Source: Mactra quadrangularis (Eukaryota > Mollusca > Bivalvia > Venerida > Mactridae). From it: a stretch of DNA of 64,000 nucleotides. The DNA lies in contig CM046295.1 in the NCBI GenBank assembly GCA_025267735.1, positions 9,013,270 through 9,077,269 on the forward strand. The letters run 5' to 3'. The translations under genes were made by a program, and so were the position numbers. This document shows, one piece after another, positions 45,915 to 58,814 of this stretch. A model generated the notes under the pieces. The model had not been told where the DNA came from. It ran no database searches and saw only the letters and a program-made list of their open reading frames with translations. Positions within the stretch are counted from its first letter, which is position 1; every line of letters begins with the position of its first letter.

Positions 45915-45921
45915 TATAAAA
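45915..45921 (+). promoter_or_regulatory. Possible TATA box upstream of right TMEM41A
   Basis: TATAAAA about 290 bp before the ATG at 46207, the mirror of the word at 14621-14627. Nothing beyond the word itself supports it. Confidence 0.25.
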
Positions 45922-47009
45922 CTTCTGTATCTCTACTGTAGCCAGTGCCATTTGCTTTTGCTTTTTTCTCATGCCTTATGTGTGCTCACCTGCCCTGGCT
46001 GCACAGTGAATATACTACATGCACAGTGACACGCTGCCTTAATGAGTGTGGATTTGTGATACTGACCTATACTATGAACTTTTGAATTATGACCAATGAA
46101 AGATTACTAAATTCCAATTAAATTAAAAACTTTAAAACACATTTTCATTGATTGAAACAATCGCCTGACTACAATAATTTTCATCTTTGATTTCAGGTCA
46201 AGTAACATGGCATCTATTCTATGGGTACCAGTAACATTTACTCTGTCACTTGGCTTTCTCTATTTTTTGTCTATCAATCTTCCTCAACATGAAGGATCAG
46301 ATGGGTAAAGTTTTATTTAGTTTATACTAATTTATTTATACTCAAATGCAAAACAAGTTCTTTCTACTAAGATTATTTACTTTCCTGGTCTCCTAGCACT
46401 GAGCTAAAAGGATAAAATATTTTGCTCAATGGAATAGCAATGTAGATTTTGAATGAAATTCTAACCAATGCGGGGCTGGCATTGTAATGATTTAGATTAC
46501 CAGTCCAATGTTATAACCATTCTTTTGAAGTTTGTATAAAAACCACACTTTTTTGCTAAAACGACTGAGGTCTGAACAATTTTCCACACTAACAGTGTCC
46601 TGGGATTCCCAGGATCCCAAAAACTTCAGATCCTGGGAGTAGTCTCAGGGATTTTAGCTTGGGATTCAATTAGGACTGTGAAAAAATGTCCCCTTCATAT
46701 GTTAATTTTAGTTTCCATGTACATCTGAATTATACTGCAGATAGAACAAGGACGTAATTTTGGGATAGACAAAGAATATCGGACATGTTTGTACTGTGAA
46801 TCTTTAACTAATACTGTCAATCAATTATCTATTTTGACTGCTTCAATGCTAATTTTAGCCTCATTAGTTTGGACTGAAATATTTTTACCGGGATTTCAAC
46901 TCGCAAAAATTTGTAAGTTAAAGTAAAAGTTACTCACAATTTTCAAAATCCACTTGCAATTTGCGAGTATGTGAGCTTAAATTCGAGCCTTGGTTCAGGC
47001 AACTTGTTA

Positions 47010-47484
47010 CACGGTGGCGAACCCACGTGACTTCATCCGGGTATTTTTTACCATATTTGGAATATAGGTCACTCGCATAAGGTAGGTTTTTTGCTTTTTT
47101 CTTACTAATCACGTAGTGTTTTTTTCCAAGAATATGATTACGAGTTATGATTGCTGCAGTAATTGTTTTCCTGAAATATTTAGTCGTCTTGGAGTAATTT
47201 GGTACACAAATTTCGATGCGATTGAAATTGTCAGGGTAGCGTTCATTGTATTTCAACGGTTTATGTGTTTAAATGCCTTAATTTGTGCCGACAGTTAAGC
47301 ACATGGTATATTTATTTCATATACACTTCCAATTAACCCTCTATATACGATAACGATCTTTGAAAAGAGCTAGTTTGTAAATTATGAGAGAATGTGGATA
47401 ATGATAACGTTCATTGCCCGTGATTTTTCGGATAACGTTCATTTCCTTCGAAGAGTTGTCCAATTTACTCACCACAATTTCTTT
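47010..47484 (+). repeat. Left terminal inverted repeat of the 3.4-kb transposon
   Basis: Matches the complement of 49911-50399 almost throughout, with matching blocks such as GTGACTTCATCCGGGTATTT and GATAACGTTCAT near the inner end. A frame of more than 80 codons is open on the minus strand but begins at a TTG and includes the terminal bases. Confidence 0.88.
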
Positions 47485-47711
47485 AAAAGATGGAAAAGGT
47501 ACATAATTAGTCCAATTAACTAAATACCTGGCAGATTTTAGTAATTGAAGTTCACAATCAAAGATATATTTGATGAGATATCATTCACTCAAGGTAATAA
47601 GATCCCTAGACTATAGTAAGATAATGATGACGATCCATAAGTAGTAAAATATATACATGAATCTCAAATTGTTTACTAATCCAATCATGTTATTTTTATA
47701 TATTTCAGACA

Positions 47712-47888
47712 ATGTCGTTTTGTGTTTCATACATGTGTGGATATATGTTCAAAAACAAAAATGTGTTGATGAGCATGAAAGAAGATGCAATGGCCAGTAT
47801 AGAAACTACTGTTGTGGCAATGGCTTCTTATCTAGAGCAGACCTTGTTAGACATAAGTAGACAATTAACAAGTAACAAGTTTGATTGA
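47712..47888 (+). CDS. Short ORF (58 aa) inside the 3.4-kb transposon
   Basis: ATG at 47712 right after an acceptor-like TATTTCAG, ending TGA at 47888. The C-terminal half is amphipathic (ETTVVAMASYLEQTLLDISR), as in a helix. No family is recognised. It could be the remnant of an exon of a transposon gene or chance. It is too short to carry a catalytic domain. Confidence 0.3.
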   Translation: MSFCVSYMCGYMFKNKNVLMSMKEDAMASIETTVVAMASYLEQTLLDISRQLTSNKFD

Positions 47889-49199
47889 TTTGGGTAGCTT
47901 TCCTTTACCCTTGCATATAACCAGTTCTCACCTACCATTACACAGTGTCGACAAATGTCCATAAATTTATTTTTCCAGCGGGCAAAATCCACAATTGAAA
48001 TTTTGATGGAAAGGAATAACCAGCGACGTCTTCGAAGTATTAGATTCGTCATCCACGAGTTAACATATTGTTACTTTTTTAATCGATTAAGTCATTCAAC
48101 ATCTGTCATAGCCGACTTAATTTATCAACGTTAGTCCAAATTCGATGCCACATAAGGTAGAATGACAAACTGTGCAACCTACCCTGGGATCCTATTATCG
48201 TTTGCTTGTTGCAGAGAATTGAAAAATCATACAGCATGATTTTAAAAAAGTTATCTATGAAAGGTTTGAGCATACATGTATGTACAAATAGGGAGGTACT
48301 GTCTAGCACATGGACAATATGTTTAACCATCGTTCACATTCTTAAGTGAAGTATCTTTTGGATTACGCTCCCTTCTCAGCTCAGAGAACATGCTAAATTA
48401 GTAAATTCATGATTTATGATATTCACTTTGAACTATTGAACAACCATTGAAAGTTATGTAATTAAACATGGTTGTGTCTTACTCTAAAATAGAAATATCC
48501 GTTAGCCCTTGGTCATTTAGCAGACTGAAGAAGTGCATGTGTTCACGACTTTTTTAGGGATATTTTTCAACAGATATTACTATGGTGAATTATTCTTTCA
48601 TTAAAAGTTTATATTGATTAACGAATTGTGTTTTTTTTTCATCTATGCAACATCACGTGTCTTATCGATGTGACCACGGTATAGCAGTGCATATATGCAA
48701 ATCTAAAATAGAATCCACATCAAACTAACTTCCTCCATGATATAAATGACTTAGAGGCCGATCTGCAACCTCTCAATGATAAATGTGATGGGTTCGAACC
48801 AGCTTCTGACAATGGCGTTTAATTGCTAACAGGAATAAAGTCTAATGCTCACACACAACTGGAACGTTTAGCAGATTTAGCAGATTAACTATCCGTCTCA
48901 TGACTGAGATTGAAAAGCCACAAAAAACAAAGAAGAGATTCACTGTTTTCAAATATATTATCTATATATGACATGTCAGATGACTTCTAACTTGTTATTC
49001 TTCAAATTTGTGTAGGCATACTTAAAATATTAAACAAGAAAAATAATCATACAAAGTCATAATCAATTGTATATACCATGTAAACTTGAACTTTATCCAT
49101 GTGATCCATGTAAACACTTTATCGCTTAACTTCTGATTTTTATTGTATAATATGGATTCTATCAGAAATCCCTTCTGCCATACAAAAAAAAACCACACT

Positions 49200-49535
49200 C
49201 AGTATAATACCTTGGGAAATTAATCAAAATAGCCTTATAAATTGCCATATTCAATGTAACTTTGTTTAAAATAAATCTCTGTTCTCATTAAGCCATCACA
49301 GTTTGAAGTAACGTCATGGTAAGTATTACTAACAGCATCAATGGGGCTTTCAGATGAAACATTGTTTATATCGTGATACTTTGAGGTAATTTTTGTCCAA
49401 AAATTTCATCAAATGAGTCAGGCCTATACTGAGGACCACTCTTGGCTTTTTTAGGACTTGATTGTGCCGATCTACATCCATTTTCTCTTCTATCTTTTTT
49501 CTATTAAGTGTTAATTTTAATTTTGTCTTGCCCAT
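49200..49535 (-). pseudogene. Possible broken gene remnant in the 3.4-kb transposon
   Basis: On the minus strand a lysine-rich start (MGKTKLKLTLNRKKIEEKM, ATG near 49533) is followed by stretches in different frames with protein-like composition: SPKKAKSGPQYRPDSFDEIF, then SSESPIDAVSNTYHDVTSN. They could be exons or a frame-shifted gene. No family is recognised and the whole could be compositional. Confidence 0.25.
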
Positions 49536-49910
49536 TTCTGAAATTTAAAACATAAAGAAAATAGTTGAACAATAAGAAAGATTGCTAATGTAAATTCATT
49601 TAAAAATGTCTATGCAAAAAATAGAGTCATCCTAGAAATCATGCATCTTCGTACATTAACTTTTAATTTTTGACCTATTTAATAGTTTTACACGTCAGGG
49701 AATACGTATTTTTTGTGCGTCACTAAAAAGTCATTGTATTAAATCTACATTAAGTGGTCAACTAAAATCTATGTTGAATCCTTTGCATATGTATATAAAC
49801 TCTAAGATGTATCCCATGCAATTTGTATAATGTTTGAAAATCAAAGACAGGTCACATGATACATCCCTGTACGTAGTCATAAAATGCAATGCACTATTTA
49901 GGTCATTTTT

Positions 49911-50399
49911 AAGAAACTGTGGTGAGTAAATTGGACAACTCTACGTAGGACATGAACGTTATCCGGAAAATCACGGGTAATGAACGTTATCATTATCCAC
50001 ATTCTCTCATAATTTACAAACTAGCTCTTTTCAAAGATCGTTATCGTCTATAGAGGGTTAATTGGAAGTGTATATGAAATAATTATACCATGTGCATAAC
50101 TGTCGGCACAAATTAAGGCATTTAAACACATAAACCGTTGAAATACAATGAACGCTACCCTGACAATTTCAATCGCATCGAAATTTGTGTACCAAATTAC
50201 TCCATGACGACTAAATATTTCAGGAAAACAATTACTGCAGCAATCATAACTCGTAAACAGGGGGTTTATGCGCGTATTCTTGGAAAAAAACACTACGTGA
50301 TTAGTAAGAAAAAAGCAAAAAACCTACCTTATGCGAGTGACCTATATTCCAAATATGGTAAAAAATACCCGGATGAAGTCACGTGGGTTCGCCACCGTG
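49911..50399 (-). repeat. Right terminal inverted repeat of the 3.4-kb transposon
   Basis: Inverse of 47010-47484. It carries about 15 extra bases near 50258-50275 (within AACAGGGGGTTTATGCGCG) relative to the left TIR. That indel keeps the same reading frame open in both TIRs. Confidence 0.88.
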
Positions 50400-50457
50400 T
50401 TGTTATTGCTAGTAATCATTCAGTTTCAGGCAAGTGAATTATATACATTTGTATATA

Positions 50458-51564
50458 CAGTATAACCTGCATTGAGCTGCCAGTGAAGGGGGGTGACTAG
50501 ATTGGCTGCTTACAGCAGGTAAGCACTTGAACCAGATGAGAGTGCTTTGACTAGTCCAATCTGAATAATTAATTATTTATGCAGTTTCTTATCAAATGAT
50601 CTTCAAAAAGGGGCACAAGTGACTATGTCAGTTGTAAATTGGAAGTCTAACTTTACGTGATGACACTTTTTGATAAATTTTGACTGTTTAAATACTCAAC
50701 TGGGTGAGTTTTCACACATCTGGATCACTATACAATGATGGTGACACTTCATTTAATCTAAAATTTGATTGACTATGACTTCTTAACCCTTTACTGGTTG
50801 CAATATGTGTGAAAAGTAGCCATTTTTTCACCATTATGCGCTAGGGCTATTTCAAGATGCTCTAATTACTAATTATCTAACAGTTATGCAACTTGGCCAA
50901 GTTATTCCCTGTCTTTCTAAAAAACCAAGTTGAGCCCCAATCCCCGTTACCATGGCAAAGCTGGGGCGGAGCAAAAACGGCAAAAAATGCAATTTTCGCT
51001 CTTTTTCCACCCCATGTTTTCACTTCAAACAGTAATATTTTCCGAAATTGAGGTCTAAAGTGCCAGGTCTTTTCAGATACTGAAAACATGTTTTCTTATC
51101 AGCATTTGGCGCCATTTCTCTGCACTCAATGACCCCGATTTTTTTTCTGGGGATGAGGGGCGCTGCGCCCCCTTCAAACCCCAGCAACAAAGGGGGGCAC
51201 ATCCCCCCTTCGGAACCCCCCTGAGACATCAATTGATGGGGGAGGCACGCGAAAATGAGCTCATTTTTTGGGACAACTATCCTTCAGTGAAATTCGCTTA
51301 ATCCAGTTAAAAAACACCATTTTCAAGGCTGTGGCGGCCATTTTGGAGGGGGGGTCTAGACACGTAAAAATGCGGGATTGAGCGGTTAAGGGTAATCCAG
51401 GTAAATTGGTGAATTTGTAAGGAAATAGGTGACCACTGGCCACAGACAGCAGGTGACTGCTTCTTACATGTGCAAAATAGAGTGATTTTCGTTGGGAGGA
51501 AGCCAGATTGACCACTTACAGCAGGTGATTGCTGATAGTAGGTGGCTGTTAATGCAGGTTACTG
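50458..51564. mobile_element. 1.1-kb CAGT-ended element in intron 1, right arm
   Basis: Mirror of 12373-13480 with TA flanks and the same GC-rich core. It lies only about 50 bp beyond the end of the 3.4-kb transposon and ends 33 bp before exon 2. Confidence 0.78.
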
Positions 51565-51839
51565 TATATACATTTTGTATTCTTGTTTTTTTTTCAGATC
51601 AGCTCTCAAGTTTCCTAGAAACCTAGAAGATTTGACTTCATTAGCTTCTTTGTTAAAAGACTATAAAAGTGATAATATAGAATATGTGATGATATTATAT
51701 TGTAGTGGTTATCTATTTAAACAAACATTTGCTATACCTGGTTCATTCTTGATGGTAAGCTTTCTATTTTTTCATGCTACTGCAGGCCTCTTACGTAATC
51801 TTTTAATAACTTTTAAAAACTTTGTTTGAGAAATTCATA

Positions 51840-52060
51840 GCCGCGGCTGTGGCGTAGTGGTTAGCATGTCTGACTTCAAATCCAGAGATCGCGAGTTCTA
51901 GCCCGGTCGTGGTAGATCATACGCTATACATGAGTAGTCGGCCTCCTGGTAGAGTAAGTTAGTACTGGTGTCCAGGCAACCTATAGTAGGAAGAATTGGC
52001 CCTAGTATAATGTGACCTAAATATGTGTTGAATATGACGTTAAATCCAATTTAAAAAAAA
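51840..52060 (+). mobile_element. tRNA-derived SINE, second family, right arm
   Basis: Mirror of 11878-12097, with A-box GTGGCGTAGTGGTTAGC, B-box-like GAGTTCTAGCCC, tail GACGTTAAATCCAATT and an A run. It is sense to the gene, in intron 2. Confidence 0.8.
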
Positions 52061-52839
52061 ATAATTGAGAAATCCATTTTTTCCCAATAAAACCTTTAGA
52101 ATTAAGAAAAATACTGTATTTCAACATGAAACCAAAATAGTTGCTTGAAAATTGAACCCCCATTTCATTTATTCCAATTTTATTGAAAATTTTATAACAT
52201 GTTAAAGATATTTGCACAATTGCCTTTGGGTCAATTGACTGTATTGTCTGACACAATAGTTAATGTGTCACAGACATGGGAATTCTTATTTGTGTCATTA
52301 TTTGTACTTTATCATTTGTTTTCAAATCTGTCGATAAATAGTGAAAAGTCAAAATGAAGAAAACAGTACTCTACTTTAACTTTTGAAATAGGTTGCCCAA
52401 TAGGACAACCCAACTAAAAATTTAACCTGCCTAAAACCAATTGTTTACTTTCCTAAAATGATACGCCAAATATACTTGAGGGTTATTTACATATTTTGGT
52501 TGCCCAATGGGACAACTTGTAGTAAAAACTTGTCGCCCAAAGCCAAAGTTGTCACAGGCAATCAAGCGACCATCAATTTCAAGTCCTGAACAAACCTATG
52601 TTATTATTATTTCAGAATTTACTTGGTGGAGCATTGTTTGGTATATGGAAATCATTTCCTCTAGCATGTATATTGTCTGCATCTGGGGCTTCTTGTTGTT
52701 ACTTGTTATCTAAATATTTTGGTAAAGATTTCCTTATGAAATACTTTCCTGAGAAAATACAGTTCATGCAGAAAAAGGTATGACAGGTTTTCTTTATTAT
52801 TGAACTTGTTTTAGCTTGATTGTGAAACAATGCACCTTT

Positions 52840-53022
52840 CAGGGATGAGCCGAGGGGGCGATTCAGGCGACTTCTCTAGAAAAGTTTGCATTTGAGAAGT
52901 TTGTGAATACTGTTCAAAACATTATATTCATTTCATCGAACTTTTCCCGCTTGTCTATCCTCCCAACTTCTCCCTCACATCACTGCACTTCTCCCTAAAA
53001 ATGGAACCCAGGCTCATCCCTG
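52840..53022. mobile_element. Short CAGGGATGAGC-ended element, right arm
   Basis: Mirror of 10915-11097, same 183 bp, in intron 3. Confidence 0.6.
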
Positions 53023-53197
53023 ACCTTTTCACAAAAATTCTAATGAAAAAAAGTTTCGTTAGTCAATTTCAAAAATTTGCATTTCAAAAGTGAGAAGGAT
53101 AATAAACTTAACCATGATAAGATAATCGAAATGTATGTATTCTACATAATTCAATTATAGTTAGAATTGATGTATGTTTCTTGCTTTTGGCTTATGT

Positions 53198-53430
53198 TGA
53201 TTTTCATCGTAAGATTTGTTTTGTAAAAAGCGCCCCAGGTTTTTACTACATAGTCAGTTGCATTTCCACTTCTGTGTACCCCAGTATTGTGCTAGTGGGA
53301 TTAAGTTCCTTGCATAAGGAAACTTTGGGGTAGGCTTTAATGTTATTTTAACGAATGCAAAGCTAGCTATTCAGTAATAACCAGTCCAAAAATTATAACC
53401 ATGTGGCCACGCCACGCTCCTAGGTATGAC
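53198..53430 (-). mobile_element. Degenerate tRNA-derived repeat, right arm
   Basis: Mirror of 10514-10740. The GTGGCCACGCCACGC end near 53402-53420 marks the head on the minus strand. Confidence 0.5.
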
Positions 53431-53600
53431 AGGGTTTTAACTATACATACTTATTTAATCATTTGGGGATTTTTATGGCAGTCCTTAAATTTTAAAGTTT
53501 AACCAGAAAACTGTCTTGCATTCAGTATACATAATTGGCTGACCAGTTTCAACAGAGCACAGTTACAGTTTTTGATATATTACAGGGATCCACGCTAACT

Positions 53601-53912
53601 TTTCTGTTTCTCTGTTGGGTTTAACGCCATAGCAACACATTGTATAGGTTTTATAACGGAAGTCAGTCAACCTACTCACTGTTCCTGAAAAGGCTAAATC
53701 TCTGAATTTAGCTGTTAACCAACTACTAAGTGCATACTTTTGTCAGTGACTGACAACTGCCCTTCATAATTAAAAATCATTGGTAGTAGGGAGAATGGCC
53801 GTAGAAATAATTTCATGATGAAGCTCCATGAAAGTATGCCCCGTCCGGGAATTGAACCTACGACCCCTCAATCAGTAGACTTGCGTGCTACCAACTGAGC
53901 TAGCCGGGAGGC
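53601..53912 (-). mobile_element. tRNA-derived SINE, full-length copy in intron 3, right arm
   Basis: Mirror of 10026-10337. On the minus strand the head begins near 53912 with A-box TAGCTCAGTTGGTAG and B-box GGTTCAATTCC; the tail GGCGTTAAACCCAACAGAG is at the low-coordinate end. Confidence 0.88.
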
Positions 53913-54140
53913 TTTCCTGTGTAGGGAGTCTAATGGATACGTAACTTTTCAAACTAAGAAGTACACATGAAGATTGATTGCCTACATACATAAATTCAAA
54001 TATCTAATTTTTGGATTAAGAGTAACCTGTTGTGAGTATTGATGTATGGGGATTAATAAACAAGTATCAAATGTTTAGATCGGTATGTGTGACTGACAGT
54101 TGAATGATACTTACCTATACAAATCTTCTATCAACGGTCA

Positions 54141-54598
54141 GCAGGGTACAAACTGGAAAATTCATTGAAAATGATATTTTTCTGGAAAAATCTTTGAATT
54201 TTGAGTTTTAGGAAAAATATCATGGAAAAGTCATGGAAAATAAGAAAACATCATGCAAAAAGTTTATTGTGTCATGGAAAAAAAAATTTTTATGTCAATT
54301 TTTATTTTAAACCATAAAAATGAATGAAAAAGATAAATTCAAATATTAATCGGAACTTTAAATGTTGGGTACAAATCACGCTTGGTCATGAAAATGAGAA
54401 TTTTATTACAACACTTTTTTCTGTTTTCTACTCATGTTGACGGCTATGTTATGGTGTTTTCAAATTGTACTCCTTTTGGGTTCTGAATGTGTTTCTGTTG
54501 TTTCATGGAAAACTGAGAGCAGTCATGGAAAAGTAATGGAAAAAGTCATGGAAATTTGGTATTAAAAGTCTGCATGAACTTGGTCAGAGTCATGTAAA
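54141..54598. repeat. Dispersed repeat R2 in intron 3, right arm
   Basis: Mirror of 9340-9797, full of TCATGGAAAA words. Confidence 0.65.
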
Positions 54599-55444
54599 GT
54601 GGATAGTTTAACTACAAATCTTTCTAGCCTCATATACGTTGTATGTTAATTTGTTACAAACAAATATTGAGTATTTAATTCAGCAGGGTTTATGTATGCA
54701 CCACTGAAAGTTGTATAGAATTTACCAATACTGATATTTTTCTATACTTTCAGGTCACAGACAACTCAGACAGTTTGCTCTTCTTTCTATTATTTTTAAG
54801 ATTTTTTCCCTATGTCACCAAACTGGTTTTTAAACATGGCATCACCAATTATTGATGTTCCTTTACATTTATTCTTCATAGCAGTATTTATTGGTAGGTT
54901 GAAATATAATTTCTTACTGGTGTTTTTTATCCAAATAATTTTGGGGCCCCATTTCCCTCCTTTAAAAGTGTAATTTTTCCCTCTGCAGCCAAAGGCCACT
55001 GTCCTTTTTTTTCTTAATTTTACCACTGGTAAATCTTAAAGAAATACAATATATATATGTTACCTCTATAGTTGATAATTTCAAGCATGGAGACAGAAAT
55101 AATCATGTTAGTAAAGGTTATCTAAAGTATTGAATATTTAGAAAAAGTCAAGGTTTTCAAGAGGAGAGCCAATAGAAAAAAAACACCCCAAAACAGATCC
55201 CTCATCAATGCCATGTACTGAAATTTGGAGAAAAGAAATTCGAGTGCTTTTTTCATTTTGTGAGTTGAAATAAAATCAACTTACAAAAATTTGCAAGTTC
55301 TGGAGTTTTTTTTTGTTAAATTTGAGCCCTGTGTAATTATACCTCTGACTACAAATCTTGATAGTGTTCTTGTGCTAGAAATACCTCTCATGAGATAGAA
55401 TTCAGTGCATAAGTGAATAACTCTAATTATTACATGGAAGTATA

Positions 55445-55835
55445 GTGCGACAATATTAAGCTGAGCTTGAACTACCTAATTATAATAATTACACACTTAA
55501 CTTACATTAAATCGTGAGTTTCCGTATGCATGTATATGGTAATGCATGTGTTTATAACAACTTATGTGACTATATATCAATTTTGTAAAAGTGATATGCT
55601 ATTGTACTTTTAATTTTGGACTTATTAGTTTTTTGGGGAAACAAGTAAGTCTGTCATATTGTGGCACTGTTTCAAAGTATTTATTCTTATGATAACAAGA
55701 ATATTGTTCAGTCTGTGTAATTTGCCGAAAGCTTCCGATACAGTGCGATTTACAAACAAAGACCAAAATAGACTGTAAATACTGAGTTCAATATATTCTT
55801 GCATAAAAGTCAAGCTCAGGTTAATTCTGTTGGAC
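55445..55835. mobile_element. MITE family G, copy 2, right arm
   Basis: Mirror of 8103-8493, 391 bp, TA-flanked, in intron 4. The drifted terminus GTGCGACAATATTAAGCTGA has one further change here. Confidence 0.85.
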
Positions 55836-55860
55836 TATTAAACTTCTAAGACGCTATTAA

Positions 55861-56124
<264 letters not shown>

Positions 56125-56127
56125 TAG

Positions 56128-58340
56128 GATTGTTAAAATTATGATATAGACTAATACAGCAGGCCTGGCGAAATCAAACATAACTTTACCAATTGCCAAG
56201 ACTGGGCAAGTAAATGGTTGTAAGATTTTGCCGGCCCTGTACAGGGTATTTGTCAATTTTGGAATTACCTCTGTGATCTTCAACCCAGGTAAACCTCTGA
56301 TATCATAAGGTGATAAAGTAGATCTGACATGGATTCTGTAGAAAACATGAATTTGATGGAATTTGGTGTCTGTGGTATTGTAGGCTGAGCTACACAGAAA
56401 AAAAAATGTGTGAGACATTGTACTGATGAAATGTTTTGATTATGTGTGTAACATAGTATTATTAAGTGTTGTACACGAAAATGACAGTTGGTTGCGTTTC
56501 AATGTAGACAATCCATGGCCATTTGCTATGATTTAGGCTTCTGTTGTTTTGTAGCTAATGAGTAAAGAAGCATGCAAATAGTTCGATAATAATGACTTTA
56601 CACATCCATGTATAAACAGTAACAGAACTACTTGCCAGCGAGTCAATCGCCGGACCTTATTACCTCGTTGTATTCCTACTACGTCTGATATCCGAGGTAT
56701 AATCTTCGAAGATGATCGCCGAGGTTGTTCCAAATGAATTTTGGTTTTAGATTTTTTATGGAAAATTAGCTTTGTTCAAATATGTAGCCTTGATAGTAAG
56801 ATCTTGTTTATTTCCTGAAGTAAGCCTGTAGTATAAATTGTCAAAACAGTGAAGCCAAGACTGAGGGGGGAAGGTTCATGAGTTAAATAAAGACAATCTT
56901 ATTCCTATACTGACAAATATCTTGTTTCTATCATGTTTTTTGCTGTAAATGATTTGTACACAAGTTAGATTCATAAATGTAATGTGACGTCATTCTGTGT
57001 ACGATTTAATTTTCAATATTTTTGTTGTGGTAAAAATATTTTACATACTCTGCATATTTCATAAAAAAAACACCAAATTGTGTTTTTTGGAACAAAATAG
57101 AAATAAATACATTCTGATTTCAAATAGGAATAAAATGTTTATAATGGAATAAATAGTTTGAAATTGCAATGAATGTTTTGAAATAGGGATAAATATTTTA
57201 CACATATACACTTATGTTAATGTTTGATTTGTTTTTAAACTTTTAAAAATACTGAAGGTATTCAAAACATATTTTATATACATGTACTTGTAAAACAATT
57301 ACAATTGTATAAAGTATCATTCCTCCCCTGTAATTTTGTAAATTGATACTGTATATTTGTTTATATTCTATTTTATAAAACATTATTATTATTTGACTGT
57401 TAGTAGATTTTGTTGAATCATTCCATTTTAATTATTAGCTTTTTTATGTTACGCCAATTTACTTCCTAGGGGTACAACCATTTGCTCAAAATTAGTCAGT
57501 GACTAATTCTCAAACTAAGATATTTTGTGCTGTACACCAAAATTTATTTAATATTAGTTTATTTTTGTAGTTCTTATTTTGTGTTACAGTATTAAACATG
57601 CATTACCCGGTAATTTTAGCTTTATTTTTACAACTTTTTTCCATTGTTCTGTGTTTTTTATGTTATTTTAGCTTGACACTTGTACTTTTTGTTTGTAGTT
57701 GAGTCCTCAGTCCAAAGACAAGAAGTTGATTTTTGTTTGTATACATCTGTTTAAAAATAAGTGTAAAAATCAATTTTCAAAACATGGCACGTTTTTGTTC
57801 ATGTAATTTTGAAATTATCTGTTTTTGGAGGAAACACATGAGTCTACACTATTGTCTAGCAGTTTCAAAGTATTTATTCTTGTAAAACGAAATTAATTAC
57901 AATGTATTCAGTATGTGTGGCTCAGTGGTGAAGAGTGTACATATATCTCACTTGATTTTATATAGATAATAAAAGAATATTTCTGAATATAAATATACAT
58001 GTATAAACATTGTGGCTATTAACATGGCAAACCAATATTTTAGATTTTAAAAAAACTGTACAATTTGTTAGTTTATTTATTTTAATGATATTGTAATTGA
58101 TTATTATATAAATACCATTTTTATGTTGAAATGTTCCATTTAAATCAGTAAAACAATGTAAGTGCATTACCTTTTACACCTATTGAAGCAAATTTATTAT
58201 TTAAATTATGCATGATTTATTACTCAACCTGTAAACATGGATTAATTTATGTGATAAAATATGGTGTTTTATAATGATATAAAAATGCACATACCACGGT
58301 GTTGGAATACCAAATACCAAAAGACAGCGAATGACATGAG
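56128..58340. other. AT-rich 3' flank of the right TMEM41A copy, no gene seen
   Basis: Mirror of the left 3' flank. A canonical AATAAA at 56886-56891 lies about 760 bp after the stop codon and could be a polyadenylation signal. Nothing else can be supported. Confidence 0.5.
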
Positions 58341-58345
58341 CTATA

Positions 58346-58742
58346 GTCCAACAGAATTAACCTGAGCTTGACCTTTATGCAAGAATATATTAAATTCAAT
58401 ATTAACAGTCTATTTTTGTCTTCGTTTGTAAATCATGCTTTATCGGAAGCTTTCGGCAAAATACACGTACTGACAATAAGTGTTGTTTTCATAATAATAA
58501 ATACTTTGAAACTGTGCCATAATATTGCTGACTTACTTGTTTCCCCAAAACTTGTGTCCAAAATTAAAAGTACAATAACCTGCCACTTTTTATAAATTGA
58601 TTTATAGTCACATTGGTTGTTATAAACACTATATAACCGTATAGTGGGCGTGTACACACATACGGAAACTCACGATTTTATGTAAGTGAAGTGTGTAATT
58701 ATTATAATTAGGTAGTTCAAGCTCAGGTTAATTATGTTGGAC
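58346..58742. mobile_element. MITE family G, copy 1, right arm
   Basis: Mirror of 5204-5594 but 397 bp long; 6 extra bases lie in the AAATTAAAAGTACAATAACC stretch. TA on both sides. Confidence 0.85.
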
Positions 58743-58814
58743 TATACCAAATGTTAAATAGTTAAGAATTAAATATTATGTATATATTCAGATATGTTTG
58801 CCAGACCCTCATAC

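Larger units (their letters stand above)
47010..50399. mobile_element. 3390-bp transposon with ~480-bp TIRs, right arm only
   Basis: The ends read CACGGTGGCGAACCCACGTG on both sides. The TIRs span about 47010-47484 and 49911-50399 with few differences and a 15-bp indel. The flanking target duplication TTGTTA (47004-47009, 50400-50405) is unambiguous because the left arm has the unoccupied site, a single TTGTTA at 13533-13538 (complement). The interior has only short or broken frames, so it is probably non-autonomous or decayed. Long TIRs and a 6-bp duplication recall Polinton/Maverick, but those begin with AG. The CACGGTG end recalls Transib, but that makes 5-bp duplications. The class is unresolved. 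Confidence 0.92.
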
